From contig JH154024.1 of NCBI GenBank assembly GCA_000226015.1, positions 58,097-122,096 on the forward strand: DNA of 64,000 nt, given 5' to 3'. This DNA comes from Mnemiopsis leidyi. Lineage: Eukaryota > Ctenophora > Tentaculata > Lobata > Bolinopsidae. The notes under the pieces are model-generated. The model was not told where the DNA came from. It did not search any database and saw only the letters and a list, made by a program, of their open reading frames with translations. Positions 48,826-61,338 of this stretch are shown one piece after another. The position numbers and the translations under genes are program-made. How positions within the stretch are numbered: position 1 is the stretch's first letter; the number at the start of each line of letters is the position of its first letter.

Positions 48826-51659
48826 GTGGAATTAATTTTCTAGGAGCTGGGAAAGACCCGTTTGGAAGAATTATGGTTCCGGCAGGTTATTCTGGCTGTA
48901 AATTGTTTTTATTATTTAGATGAGGGTGAAAGCACGACGCATTTTCGCTTGAACATTTTATCAATTACGTCAGCATGCACATATTTGTTTATTTAAAGTT
49001 TTAATTTTACAAAATAGCTATATTGTAATTTTAAATTTGAACGGATACAAATCGTTTTGACACGAAGGTATAACCCCTACGTTAGTCCCGAGACTAATAT
49101 AATTACAATAGCAAGTTTGATTTTTATTAAACACTTAGGTTTTATTTTTCGTCATAATCATTCTTTCTGTTTCCATTTACAAAAATAAAATATACCGCAG
49201 TTTATACAGCACTTTTCTGAAATACCATTTAGGCAGTTGATGACCGATTTCAACAATCTCTGATTCTAGTGCAGCAGTGCAAAATCCATGATCTTACACC
49301 AAATTACCAAATTGTGCTACACTTATACGACAATTCATTAAATGCGAGAGTTGCCAAGTTACCTCCGATGCCATGAACAAACTTACCTCTCATTAACCCA
49401 TTACATACACCTTTGATACAAATGTGACAATAAGCACTATTGTACCAATTAACCTGGTGAAGGTGGCTAGATAGTGGTAAACATTACACTGATAATTGCT
49501 GCTATTTGGGTGGTCCTCTTGATTTATCACTTTGGAGAAACTTTCTCTTACTAAACGTCTTTTAAGAGCCGACACGGCTTTTTAGAACACACACAGCGCT
49601 CTAGTTTTTGTACATTTTGTATCGCACATACCGCTTTTTTACTATAAAACCCCTAGAACCAGTAGTTTATCACTATAAAGAATATCATTGACTTCGAAGT
49701 TGTTTAAACTTGTATCTTTGATAAGGATTCACGGAAAGAATTATCTGTCACTTTAAACATCTTTTATCTTATTCTTAAAACCATTCTAGCTAATTCTTAG
49801 CTCAATAACTTATAAGATATCGTTTTTGATAGGCAACTATAAAAAACAATTAACAGCGTGTGAAAATTGAATTGCTAAAATTTATGCACAATTTTTGTCA
49901 CTTTACTTGAGAAACTTATGAAACCAAAGGAAGATATATGTAATTTATTGCAATATGTCAGTACCCAATTTTTACACCTGCCTAAGATTTGTCAACTAAT
50001 TTGCTTCATCATCACATCATTTTTGAAAACTTATTCGCTTCTTCGTCGCATCATTTCTCTCCCCATTTGATACCACAATTGTAATATTTCACAAAGTTTT
50101 CCTTAACTGTAAATATTTAAATAGAATGATAAAATGTTTGCAAAAGGCAAGTTTATTCATTAATGCTAGGACAACAACAAAATCACAATTTTTTCAATTT
50201 TCAAAATTCCCAGCGATTGTAGAAAAAATTTGCCAGAGATTGCAGAATATTTGAAGTATAATCGTAGAAGAATGTGTATTGAAGTTTTCCAGACGTTTTT
50301 ACACAGGATTTAAGTTGAATCGCGGTTAAGCCACGATATGTGATATACATATGGAGCACGTACTAGCTTTTATTGTGGGCGTTCTGCAGCTTACTTCGTG
50401 ATAACTGCTCAATACACATTGTTATTAGGTAAACAGTGGTTTATTGAGGATTATAAATAAACACAATAAACATTCCTAATAGCTCAATAACTTTGCGTTC
50501 TAATTCCACAGAAATGAGTCCAATATCTGACCAATTCTTGCTACACGACTGTTATATCTTTTGCAGCATTATGTTCTGTAGTCTAAGATTTTGTTTAAAT
50601 ATAATAGAAAACATTGCGGCTCCGCCTATTTAGAGTCAGAGATTTGAACTGTATAACTATCCTCTAGATATACAGTGTATTCTGTAATGATCGTGACAAT
50701 CCACATACTACTCACCTCTAATTCCGACAATTTGAGGACGCATGTACCTATACTCCTGTATTCATCTATCAGTATTATATAATGATCACGAGATCAGTGC
50801 CCATCAATTATCTGATTATACAGAAGAATTCATCTTCACTAACGAGGTCCGCTTGTACCAAGGCATTTATACCCTCTGTTAGTGCCCTGCTTCTTTCCTA
50901 CTTTCCTACTTTGTTTATGTGGGATTCCAAACAAGGCTAGCGTCGTTGTTATAGGATACCTGTTCAACTGTTTCATAGCCGTGTGTGATGGATGATAATT
51001 GTGTTCAGCGAAAATAGACTAAAGTTGCATAATTTGGTTCTAGTGATGACATCTAAAATTTTTAATGACCATATCATCAGCTTTTTCAGTTTTCTTTATG
51101 CCTAGTGCCTCTTGATTTCCACTCCTTTTATAAACGCGGATAAATTTGCGTCTGAATAAAGGAATAATTTCATGTTTGACCATTTCAGGTCATATTGGTA
51201 ATGATTATGATGGGGTACAGATTCTAGAACGGTTCCACAAACTTTAATAAATATTTTTGTCAATCATTTTATCCTCAAAGGTTTTTCAATGATAAAGATA
51301 GGGGAACGTCAATTTTACAACGTTGAGGGTCTTCCGTTTTAGAAAAATTGAGAGTCTGCTAACAGCGACCACATCATTTTAAATCTTGTGTCTGTGTAGG
51401 GTGCAATAAATATCATTCACTCTCTGACAGAAGCGGTTACTGAGAGGTTCAAAGTCCAGCTCAAAAGTGAAACCTCGTTTATCCAATTAAATTATCAGCG
51501 CCGGGGAAGTAAGTTTTACTCTCGCTGCTCGGATTCGTTTGAGGAGTATTAGTCACCGGAAGCTAGCAAGAGCTTGGCACTTTTTTATTATTAGGAATAG
51601 TACAATGGCCAATACGCTAAATTTAGTAAAGAAAAGTATATAATTGCGATTAGCCAACG
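48826..51659. other. 3' flank of the sulfotransferase and non-coding DNA
   Basis: AATAAA at 49184-49189 could end the sulfotransferase transcript. Otherwise AT-rich with no supported ORF. Confidence 0.4.
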
Positions 51660-52260
51660 GCTGTGTTCCATCCAATGGTCGCCAATGGCGATCGCCATTG
51701 GCGGCCATTGGATCTATTATAATAGATTCAATGGAACCAATCGTTGGCGATGTTCACCACTCAGAGTAAATGGATCATTTGGAATTCCAATGGCGCCAAT
51801 TATATCAGTGGTGCCAATGGCGACAATGACGATTTACTGGCGTCAATGGCGACAGTTGTGCCATAAATTCTATTGGCGACAATTGCAATTCATAACGATT
51901 GGCGACAATGGAGCCAATCAGAAAATAATAATGTTGGTAGTGGTTCATTTGCAACGGCAACAGTGGTGACAATGGCGCAAACTGAGAAAATGGTGCCATT
52001 GTCACCAATAAATATTCATTGGTTCCATAGACGCCATTGGCACCACTGGCGCCACTTGAATTCTAAATGATCCATTTACTCTGAGTGGTGATTGTAAAAA
52101 GAGTATCTGAGTGGTGATTGTAAAAAGAGTATCGCCATCGAGTGGATCTATTGGTTGAATGATAATGGATTCAATGGTCGCCAATGGCGATCGCCATCGG
52201 CGCCAATGGCGTTTGGGACCATTATTGGCACCACTGACCTCATCGCCATTGGTGCACTAA
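51660..52260. repeat. fold-back element rich in CGCCAATGGCG units
   Basis: Many copies of ccaatggcg and its complement. A perfect 24-bp palindrome built from cgccaatggcga and its complement lies near 51680-51705. A longer inverted pair joins 51755-51800 (caccactcagagtaaatgga and on) with 52045-52090 (its complement, ending tttactctgagtggtg). The two outer edges also resemble each other. The sequence is GC-richer than its flanks and non-coding; a large hairpin or MITE-like element is the simplest reading. Confidence 0.7.
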
Positions 52261-52340
52261 CCAAACTATATGACCCTTTTACCAGACAATATTTCCTCAG
52301 AAATTAAACTAGCAAGGTGCCTTTGCCATGACTTTTAAAT

Positions 52341-52547
52341 TCATGTTTTTAAAGAGTTGAGTTGTTTAAATCTAATAATGCCCGAAGTTTTCATAATTAC
52401 TTTAATGGCACGGCCAACAGGTTTGAGTTTTTCTGCCTTTTTATTCTCAAACTTCATCAGTTCATCATTTAGAATATGCTTTGACACCATTGACAGTATA
52501 CCGCAAATAATAGTGTTGTTATCAGTTGTGTTGTCGATCACAACCAT
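52341..52547 (-). CDS. possible small protein, 68 residues
   Basis: ATG to TGA with coding-like codon use; includes GILSMVSKHILNDELMKFEN and KLKPVGRAIKVIMKTSGIIR. Lies directly next to the fold-back element, so it could be part of a mobile element or a chance ORF. No family recognised. Confidence 0.3.
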   Translation of the reverse strand: MVVIDNTTDNNTIICGILSMVSKHILNDELMKFENKKAEKLKPVGRAIKVIMKTSGIIRFKQLNSLKT

Positions 52548-52560
52548 CAGCAGTAGATAA

Positions 52561-53605
52561 TGGTGTCTTTTCGGTTTTTAGGATCACGCCTAGGGTAATT
52601 TAAATCGAGTAAATTTTACTGTCCTTGCATAGCAGTTTTGGGTATTTTAACGTCAGAATCGCCATTTAGTTACATCTTTCATCGGCCACAGAGTGATTTG
52701 TGGTTTAGTTTGAATTCTATTACGGAGAAAGTCCATCACTCTTAGGCGAGACTAGTACCATTTAAAAGCGAGATATCTATCGATTTTCAGCGATAAGGAT
52801 CTCTGTTCGTGATCGTCATTAAAAATAAGTTTTATTTCAAGACATTTTTCTTGCTGAGATCATTGCTGAATGTTACAGAATCAAAGTTCAGAGTATCATT
52901 TCAAAGATTAAGTGATGAAGTTTTGTACCATACTCTTATACAAGAATGAAGTAACGAAACAGCAAACCCGAAATCCCTCTAGTTTCTAAACTACTCCGAG
53001 TCTCAATGATCTCTGATTATCGAAGATATTCCGAATCCCGATGATGACACCAACTCATCGAATCTTACAAGAGAATGTTAGCAAATTCGAAGTGAAATTA
53101 AAGAATAATCAAAGTAGACGGGAAGATTGGGAGGCTCAAACTACGAAACTGACTTTGAAGCCATAATATACGCTCAGATGCTGCAATGCGAAGTCTTTAA
53201 TCCTTCCCACCCCAGAAAAATAAATATAATCGACTCAAAAACTTTGTAAGTCTTCGTAAGCTAGCATACTAATTCGCTCCAGTAGGAGGTTTTCTTTTTC
53301 ATCGTCAGTATTTATACGCTTGATTTGTCTTGAACTTAAGTACCGCTCCAGTTTTAGTTTTCTTTTTAAATTTTTAATATGACTACAAGTACAACTAATA
53401 GAACCGCTATAGAAGTAGGGAATGATTTAATTGACTTAAGTTAATAAGTTATACTGACAAATTTAAACTCAGTGCTAGGTGAAGATTCAAACGGAATAAA
53501 AGAACGTCAATCTCTCATGTAAAAATTTATTCAAAATCTGAAACAAGGAACTACAAACCAACTGGGTGTTTAATGCACCACCTGTAAATCAAACCAATCC
53601 TGGCA
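52561..53605. other. non-coding, upstream of first exon 3
   Basis: AT-rich with no supported ORF. It would contain the promoter of the 53606 exon if that is a true first exon, but I see no element I can name. Confidence 0.35.
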
Positions 53606-53729
53606 ATGTCAATGGCTTTGTTTTATCGGAGAAGAAGCAGTGCCCAATTGTCTGGGGCGTCCACCAGAAGCAGCAGAAGAGGAAGCAGACTTCCCTCAAT
53701 CAGTGACGATGCTCTCGCTGATAAATTGG
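53606..53729 (+). CDS. alternative first exon 3 (41 residues, phase-1 donor)
   Basis: ATG, then a short Arg/Ser-rich peptide: ALFYRRRSSAQLSG, TRSSRRGSRLPS and an acidic end DDALADKLG, closed by TTG G|GTGAGT, phase 1. Two RRxS sites fit basophilic kinases such as PKA. No acceptor precedes it. Same phase and split-codon base as the exons at 46651, 54599, 55755 and 61140. Product unknown. Confidence 0.65.
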
Positions 53730-53774
53730 GTGAGTGCATAGCTATCTTTTATGGCGGTAAAGGGAATTATTTTT

Positions 53775-53815
53775 GCCCCTGGTGCATACCTATATTTTAG
53801 GTATGCACCAGGGGC
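53775..53815. repeat. perfect 17-bp-arm hairpin just after first exon 3
   Basis: Arms gcccctggtgcatacct (53775-53791) and its exact complement (53799-53815) around a 7-base loop. It starts 46 bases after the donor of the exon at 53606, so an RNA copy would fold close to that splice site. Confidence 0.85.
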
Positions 53816-54533
53816 ATACCCAGATTTTATGGTTAGTCATTGATTGTTCCTCCGGTTTGTCCAATCGGAGAACATATAGTGTGATGCTATCCTAGGATGC
53901 TGATAGCTTCGTGTCCTGTTTAGGAACATAGATATTTTACCAAGACAATGTTGCGTTCACCTTTCAATCATCTATCGCTTATTCGTGAATATCCAATATT
54001 TGACTCTTTGATTAAGGATTTTTGGAGGTATGTGGTTCAGTGTTTTTGGGTTAGTTGGCACACTGTATATAGAATAGAAGCAGTTGAATTGCGCTGACTA
54101 ATGACAGACATTACATATGAAGCATTAACATGAAGCATTAATAGTTTCGGTCGTTGCTCTATCCCGAAATTAGAAGCTTGCAAACTAGCATAACATATGG
54201 TTTTAGGAGAGAACATTATGCAAATTTTGAACACGGTGGTGACAAGCAGGCTCGTGATAAGGTATTGTAATTGTTAAGTCCTCTGCTATGTCTCATAGGT
54301 AGAAAAATAGCCATATCTTATTGTGGGCTCCTTATCATAACGAATTGAATAACGACTAACGTCTATCAATAATTAAAGACTAATCAAATATAGAGAGTGT
54401 GGGTGTAGCATCCAATGGAATTGCACACAATTTATATTAATTAATACTAAGAGGTTTCGATATCATATCAAATCACACACTAATTTTATCTCCTTCATTT
54501 AGCCGGTCACTTTCTTGTTTTTCGTTTCCTTTA
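53816..54533. other. non-coding between first exons 3 and 4
   Basis: AT-rich; ends in a long pyrimidine tract with tttcgtttcctttag, which is the acceptor of the next exon. Confidence 0.45.
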
Positions 54534-54598
54534 GAGAAACCCAGATCATTACTTTGAGAAGAACCCGGAAAAAACACAACTGTATACATCGACCCGAA

Positions 54599-54962
54599 AT
54601 GACTGCTGAATTCATATCAGGACTAATAGGTCCAATCGAGCCTAACAGGAGCCAGCTGATCATTCAACATCGCTCCAGTACAAAGAAGGATAAAACCAGA
54701 AGCAGCTTCAAGAAAATAGCCTTCGCAGCAGCGGCAGCATCCTCCTCCAGCAACCTCAGTCCGACTCATGGAAACAAGGCCAGTAGCTCCTCAATGAACA
54801 TGAGGTCTTTCAAGAAGACCTTCAAAGCGAGGATGTCTTACAGTTTGAAGAGACATAGGAGAAGAGGGTCTAGTTCCCATGGTGACAGCTCCGTGGATTG
54901 GCAGTTCCCCGTAGGAGGAATTGCCGGAAGTTACGATATCAGACGACTCATAATGGACAAAG
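54599..54962 (+). CDS. alternative first exon 4 (121 residues, phase-1 donor)
   Basis: The exon probably begins at about 54534 after an excellent acceptor, but the frame entering it would not match phase-1 donors and has no upstream ATG. Translation from the ATG at 54599 with a 5' untranslated exon fits best. Contains FKKIAFAAAAASSSS (Ala run), a Ser-rich middle, a very basic part (RSFKKTFKARMSYSLKRHRR then RGSS), and DWQFPVGGIAGSYDIRRLI near the end. Closes AAA G|GTAAGA, phase 1. It is the longest-tailed, most basic member of the set after that at 46651. Product unknown. Confidence 0.68.
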
Positions 54963-55754
54963 GTAAGAGCCACGCCAGTTCATTTTAACAACATTAATTG
55001 TACTTCGCCCCTTCATAATTGTTTAAACTAAGAATAAAACTATATATTTAGCTTCGAGGGTTCGGGGTGTAACTGGTATAAAGTTGGAAGATTATAGACC
55101 TTAGATCAGAAAATTTACGACAATTTTTATCAAAATTGTTACACTTTAGCCTTTTGTAATTAGAGCCTTGTTTTGATAGGCATCCTCTAAGGTAAATTTC
55201 GACCTTAACCCTTCACCTTATCCATGAGAGGAAGTTTCGCTTGCGTCACGCAAAAAATTCAATTTACTATCTCAAGAAATCTACAAGTTGAGAAGTTGTA
55301 ACCAAATAAATGATGATTCTCTTTTTCCAAGATGCTTATTTTATGCCAAAACTACACATCCACATTAGAATTATAGAATATCATATCTTCCTAAGAGTAA
55401 ATAGCTCCAAAGTTCAATCATGGCTTAGATACCTTGCGGGTCATAAAACTCACACAGCTTAAAGTTAAATGTAAGCGCAACATCACATAGAAAAGCTGAG
55501 TTTCCTGGGTGCACAATGTTAAACTTCAGAAGTCATGATAACGCCTAGTCACACACTATTTAGGTCATTGTGTGTGAAAACACTAACATTCTAATCATTG
55601 TTACGGAGTAGACTCTCTTTTGTGTGTGAAAACACTAACATTCTAATCATTGTTACGGGATAGACTCTCTTTTGAGTTGTTCTAGTTGAGTTACGTTTCT
55701 CGTTCTTTTCTAACAAAGCTATACATACCAATAAATCAAGCAAAGAATCGTGAA
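54963..55754. other. non-coding with a 54-bp tandem duplication
   Basis: At about 55570-55675 a segment containing tgtgtgaaaacactaacatt and tctaatcattgttacgg occurs twice in tandem. Acceptor-like tttgagttgttctag follows near 55686, so the next exon may have an untranslated upstream exon. Confidence 0.6.
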
Positions 55755-56022
55755 ATGTCGATGATAAGGTGCCATGTCGGCAGATCGTCTTTAAGGAAAG
55801 AAATGGTGCGAAGGAAAAGCGGTTTTCGACGTATTCCCGAAGCCGAGCCAGATCAGCCAGAATTTGGTAGACAAGAAAGCACTTTGTCTCTGCCAACAAT
55901 TTCTAAAATTTTGAGGCTGAGCGAAAAGCAGAAATTTCGAAGGTTTAGCGAAGGATCAAATTGTGACTCAAAAGAAGATAGGAATTGGGTTCACGAGCTA
56001 GCAGACATAACAGAGAGCACAG
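55755..56022 (+). CDS. alternative first exon 5 (89 residues, phase-1 donor)
   Basis: ATG, then a basic protein: GRSSLRKEMVRRKSGFRRIP, an acidic linker, STLSLPTISKILRLSEKQ, KFRRFSEGSN and an acidic end HELADITEST. Closes ACA G|GTGGGG, phase 1; the donor is the weakest of the six. Two RRxS sites (RRKS, RRFS). A pyrimidine-rich acceptor-like sequence lies 60-70 bases upstream of the ATG. Product unknown. Confidence 0.6.
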
Positions 56023-59000
56023 GTGGGGAAATTCTTAATTTTTATGTTTGCAAAATTAAACAAGCCAGTTTTATCACCCTCAAATCTATTGTTTATTGTT
56101 TAATCCATAGATAATGTAATAATGATGTTAAAGAATTTAAGATTGGTTGGTTTGAGGGACACCCTGCTCGCATAAAATCTTGCTGATCGCATTAAAACAG
56201 TGTGCTATCAGCTATATTGATTATCAAATTAAAAGCCACCTCTAAATTATTCCAATGCTCTCAGTTTCTTCTTTGCCTTAGAGCCTGTAACAAAAAGCCC
56301 GGAAGCTCAGGTAGCAGATATTTCCTGGGCGAATTCTCAATAAAGTTTCTAAAATTTAGATTAAATTTCAACTAACTCTGAAGTTTCGCCTTGCGCAGTC
56401 GACTTCGTTTCTTGATAGAAATATAGGGCACGTGACAAGTGTGACCGTCTTTCAGCGATTTAGCTAGGATAATAATTTTCATCAAAATTAACATAACTGT
56501 TGTCTTGTCTATTCTTGCCATTCCTTATACTTATTTTATTATATACTTTAAAAATGCTCCTGTGAGAAATTCTCACAGGAAATGTCTAGACGAAACTTCA
56601 GTTTAGACAGGCTTCATCATTATCTTTTCCTAGGTTAACAATGTCAAGGGCATTCAAAATTAAAATTTAGTCTTATATAAACTTTTTTATAATAACCAGC
56701 GAGAAAAATAATCATAGTTTCTAAGAACCTCGATTTTAAGTTCTCAGTCTTAATTAAATCCAAAGTTTTACATTAAACGCATGTTTGAATCCTCAACAAC
56801 CCAAGTTAGCTGTGTAGGATCAATTTAATATTGTTTAGAATTTGTACAACAAATGGTCAACATTTGAGTGTACATCAATACGACACCACACCGAATCATA
56901 GGAGTAAAATAATTACAACTCTGCAGTCTGCAATGATAGATGATGAAGTTGGTATTGTAGGCGGAGTGCGGAAAGTAAAAAAATGAACCGGACTGACTCA
57001 GAAGTGTTCACGTTTTGTTGTGACCTGTGTAGCACTTACGTAATTTCCTTAACTACATCCGAACCTATGTAAGTATGTTGAACACAATCACCTGACGTTT
57101 TTCTATAACGAGTCTTGATGACAGAGTAATATTTACTTATTATTAAGAGATCCTGCACTCTCATTATTTGATTCACTGTCTCCCGAAACCATTGGAAGGA
57201 GCTAAATGTCGTGTGTTTTGTGCTAGTTTTTAAGAGATTATATTATCTTTTTTAAATTTGATCTTTTGAACAGCTGTTGAGCAATGAAACACAAAAATGT
57301 CTTTTAACTTAAGCATTTGTTATAGTCAAATCTGATATCAAAATTTTTTAGTGGAAAATTTAGAAAATTTTCAAAGGCACAAATATTTTTGACTAAATCT
57401 AATAATAAAAATCTACGATAAAAATACGGGCAGCAATTAGCAAAGGTCTGAAGTTATTCTCTTTCCTTGACATATTCTTTTCAATGTCAATATCTTGATT
57501 TCTTCTGTAGATGTACTCACATAATTCAATGTAAAAACCTTATAACTATGAAAATTTAAACAGCCAAAACACGTTGCATGCTGCCCATTGCACGGGCGTG
57601 ACCAGTTACCAGAACTTTGTTAACTTTTGGTTGTGATTAAATCGAGAAATTGAGATGGCGAAGGCCTGGATGCGATGAGCGAATCCATAATGAGGCACGA
57701 CAAATGCAGCAATTTTCCCCTAAATACTTAAATACTAGACTGCAGCAGGATGGCTTTAAACTTCGGTCACGTACTTTAGCTCAAGCTTAACATTTTGACA
57801 GCCCATTCTTATATTTTCATCTTTTTTCTTTTTACAAGAAACCAAAGGCAACTTAAATATATTCTATAAGCATGTCCATTGCTTTTGCTGGTCTTGCATG
57901 AAAGTACAAATACAATGACATTGTGGGCTTTATGATATTTTAGGCATTTCGTCCAATTAAAAGTTTAACCACAATTTAATATAAAATCAAAATTATACGG
58001 CCATAGCCCCAACCTGCTGTCAACACATTTCTTTCTGCCGTTTGTGATAAATATTGGCATTTGACAGACTCTCTGTATAAATATCCTCTTACATATTGGC
58101 AAAGAAGCGTGTAGCACATTTCATATTACTTATGCTTTCGTAGCAAAAGTATTGCTAATTTTTGTTTACAATTAAGTTATCAAAACTTAAACACTGTATA
58201 GCCATGATAGACCTACAATCTATGCTACACTCTACAGCCATAAGAATAGCAATGCAGGCATATTTCAGCAGGTGCACTAAAATTATCATGGAAATGGGAA
58301 AGGTATCATCTGCTTGAGATGCCTGTCTACAACACAGAATTCCCAGGCTTACGATCGTCTAGACCTCTATTCATGCCATTTAATCGATTCTGGCAGCCCT
58401 TTTTGTTCGAAATATTTATCTGACTTTTTTGGTTAGCAGTTGGTTGCTTGGTTCTCACCTACGGATTAACACACAATGCTTGCCATGTTTACAGCACCTC
58501 ATGATATTAACTTTACCCTCTTCATATACCAACAACCAATTACAAACACATATAAAGTGATATAAACTAATAAACCAGACCTTCTGCCTCAATGCGAGAT
58601 TCAGGCACTTTGAGGGATATTGACCAATCCTATTCCAGATCTTTAACTAACTGACAATCATTGCTTCTGCGAGACACAGGGCATCGAGGAAAACTTTTGG
58701 AAGTCAGTAAAAAATATATGATCTTGAAAAAAATTGCTTATTGCTAATTGTGCACGTAGTATTAATTAACTGTTAACTGCGAAAATAATTAAAATCGACT
58801 ACTTAAATACAAGAGGATTGTCGCGTCATATCGAAATTGTTGAAGTTTTGCTTTGTTGCAGTTTATACAGACTGAATCCCACATTCTATGACAGGTCCTA
58901 GAAGTTTTGTCATTCGTGTTGATGTAAAACTTAAACATTGGAGAGGTGAGTTAGTAAACTTGCCCTAACGACTTACTCCTGGCGAGGTGTGAAGACACGT

Positions 59001-61139
59001 AACCAGATCCTAGACGGTGCTTATGATTGAGTCTAGAGATCTTGGTTGGTGTGCGACCTATTTGTCATAGAAAGCCAAATTTAATCGACTTTATATAACT
59101 CTTTTTGATTCGAAGTCAGGAAAATTTGCGAGAGTTTTTTGTTGCATAAATATTTGACAGTCCATACATGGATTGTTTAACGTTTTGATTGCCGGCTATT
59201 ACATAATTGGCAGCAGACCCAATATAATTGTTTAGATAATAAGCTCATGCGTTAAAAACTTACATAATGAGTTTTTTAAACGCCAAAATTTTGTTGTATT
59301 GATAGTTAATCTTGAGAAGGATTACTCTCCCAAACTATTACAACACAACTTTTGGTTTGAGTAAGAGTTTCTTGATGTCGGAAATTTGTCAACCGAGCCT
59401 CAGGCTCAATCATCACGTATACTGATAGTACATTAATTAGATGTTACTCGAAATTTCGTAAACTTTTCATAAATTTCGGCTGAGGATTGCTTTGCACGGT
59501 TAACACATGTGCTTTGCTCATTTCAGCCGCGAAGCATTTTCAAATACCACTAAGAGCTAAATTCAAACATCAATTAAAGGTTCATTCTTGATTTCCGTGA
59601 ATTTTTTGGATAAGATATGGTTGGGAGATTTGTGTGACAGCGACTCATTTCCGGTCAAATTGTCTCAGTATCATAGTTTTATAAGTGTCGCGACGACTTA
59701 GTTACTTCCAGCCTAAGTGCATCTGCAATGTCCTTAGTTCAGGGTTCACATCAGACTTCTGTAATCAGTTCTAGGAACGATCTTTCATTCCGATTTTAGT
59801 CGCATTTTTCTTTGGTTCTGTTTCGCTCTTTTAGTTTTACCATTTTGTTTCGTTTCTTCTCTGTGAACATGATTGAAACGATATTTAAAGAACAACGGTT
59901 TATGCTATAAGCATAGTAGTAGTTCTTATCTCGTTATTTTACAATAGAATCATCGCGTAATTTGCATCCATGAATTTCGGTTTTTTTCATTAACACGCAC
60001 CATTGAAGTAGATAAACAAAAACACAAAAACGCTGAATTCAAATTTTCAGTCCACCATCTTGTGGAACTTATGCTATCTCAAAAGTACTGGAAAACGAGA
60101 ACATATATTTGCGTTTTTATTTCTATAAGCAATATAGAGATGGCGGCAATATTAAAGCAGTGACGGATTGTGTAAAGCATTAACAGCGTGCACTATTGTA
60201 GCAAGTCAAGTATGCCTCTATACTAAACAATTTTGTCTCAATTTATTAGCCCACAAAGACTTGCCACCTACGTCTAGGGTAAAAAGATGTCACCCAGTGC
60301 TCTAGTGTCACCACGTGTGAAATCAGCGGTAAGCGGTTCATACCACCTTCAAAAGCTGGGTCTGACAGTTATACTTCTCTGTTCTACATGGTGTTGCTTT
60401 ATTGCAACTCGTTTTCTACTGTTTCACTGTCTTAGTCGATTTTATTTCTAATTTCTCACATTCAAACGAATTTATTTTCCGCCAAATATTTCTGACCCTT
60501 ATAGTTCATCCATAGCACCTGATCATTAAATTGAGATAGATGAAATAAATAAGCCATAAATTTTGAGGAAATGTGAAATAATAGATAAAATGGGAACTAT
60601 ATGACCTACATGTTGTCACACTACACTGACCAGGTCGGGGTCGAAAATTAAACTATAAAATCTCTAGGTACGAACTACGAGGGTGGTGCTATCTAAAATA
60701 ATGGTTACTAATAATATCGGTGATTTCATCAAACACTGGTCTGTACACGTGAAGGACTGGAGTGATACTCTCATTTGAATAATTGCTCATTAATGAAGGC
60801 TTTCTTGTGGTGAAGCCGTTGTTGGTGTTGGAAAATGCAATATCAATACGTCTCAGATTATATGGTAGTGTGGTAGTGTTCACCGCTATTTAGGGCTCTC
60901 CTCTCGAAATTATAATGTCTTAACCTAGTATTTTCACCAATAATAATGATTTTCACCAATTTCAACGTAGTCTTTTCACTGTTTCTTACTTGATTTTTTT
61001 AATCAGTTTTATAGTCTTCAATTTTTTATTAGTTTTATTCTTTAATTTATTTCTACAACATTTAACCGACTCAAAACATCCTATTGCTCGAACCTCTATT
61101 CGTTTGTTTTTTTGACAATACACACACACAAACCTTACC
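56023..61139. other. 5-kb stretch without a gene
   Basis: AT-rich. Only small hairpins seen, the clearest at 56558-56580 (tcctgtgagaa and its complement). No ORF with splice or codon support. It lies between two phase-1 first exons and would be intron if they share a downstream gene. Confidence 0.45.
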
Positions 61140-61338
61140 ATGCGCAAACCTAAGCACAAAGAACCTAAAGTGATCATGTCGAGGAACCTCTTCTACCGAC
61201 CACGAAGACCTAGTCGAGTGAGCACTACCCACAACGACTCTAACAAGGGGTACGGGAGGTGCTCCGTCCACGAGAGACCACCTCCCCTGTGTCACGGGAT
61301 AGACGGTTTTTTGTCAGCCCCTCCAGTCACCCTACCAG
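61140..61338 (+). CDS. alternative first exon 6 (66 residues, phase-1 donor)
   Basis: ATG, then RKPKHKEPKVIMSRNLFYRP, RRPSRVSTTHNDSN, a Cys/Pro part (CSVHERPPPLCHG) and FLSAPPVTLP, closed by CCA G|GTGAGA, phase 1. GC content rises clearly over the exon, supporting real coding. One RRxS site. A second in-frame ATG lies 12 codons in. Last of the six in the window; the common acceptor exon is presumably beyond 64000. Product unknown. Confidence 0.68.
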
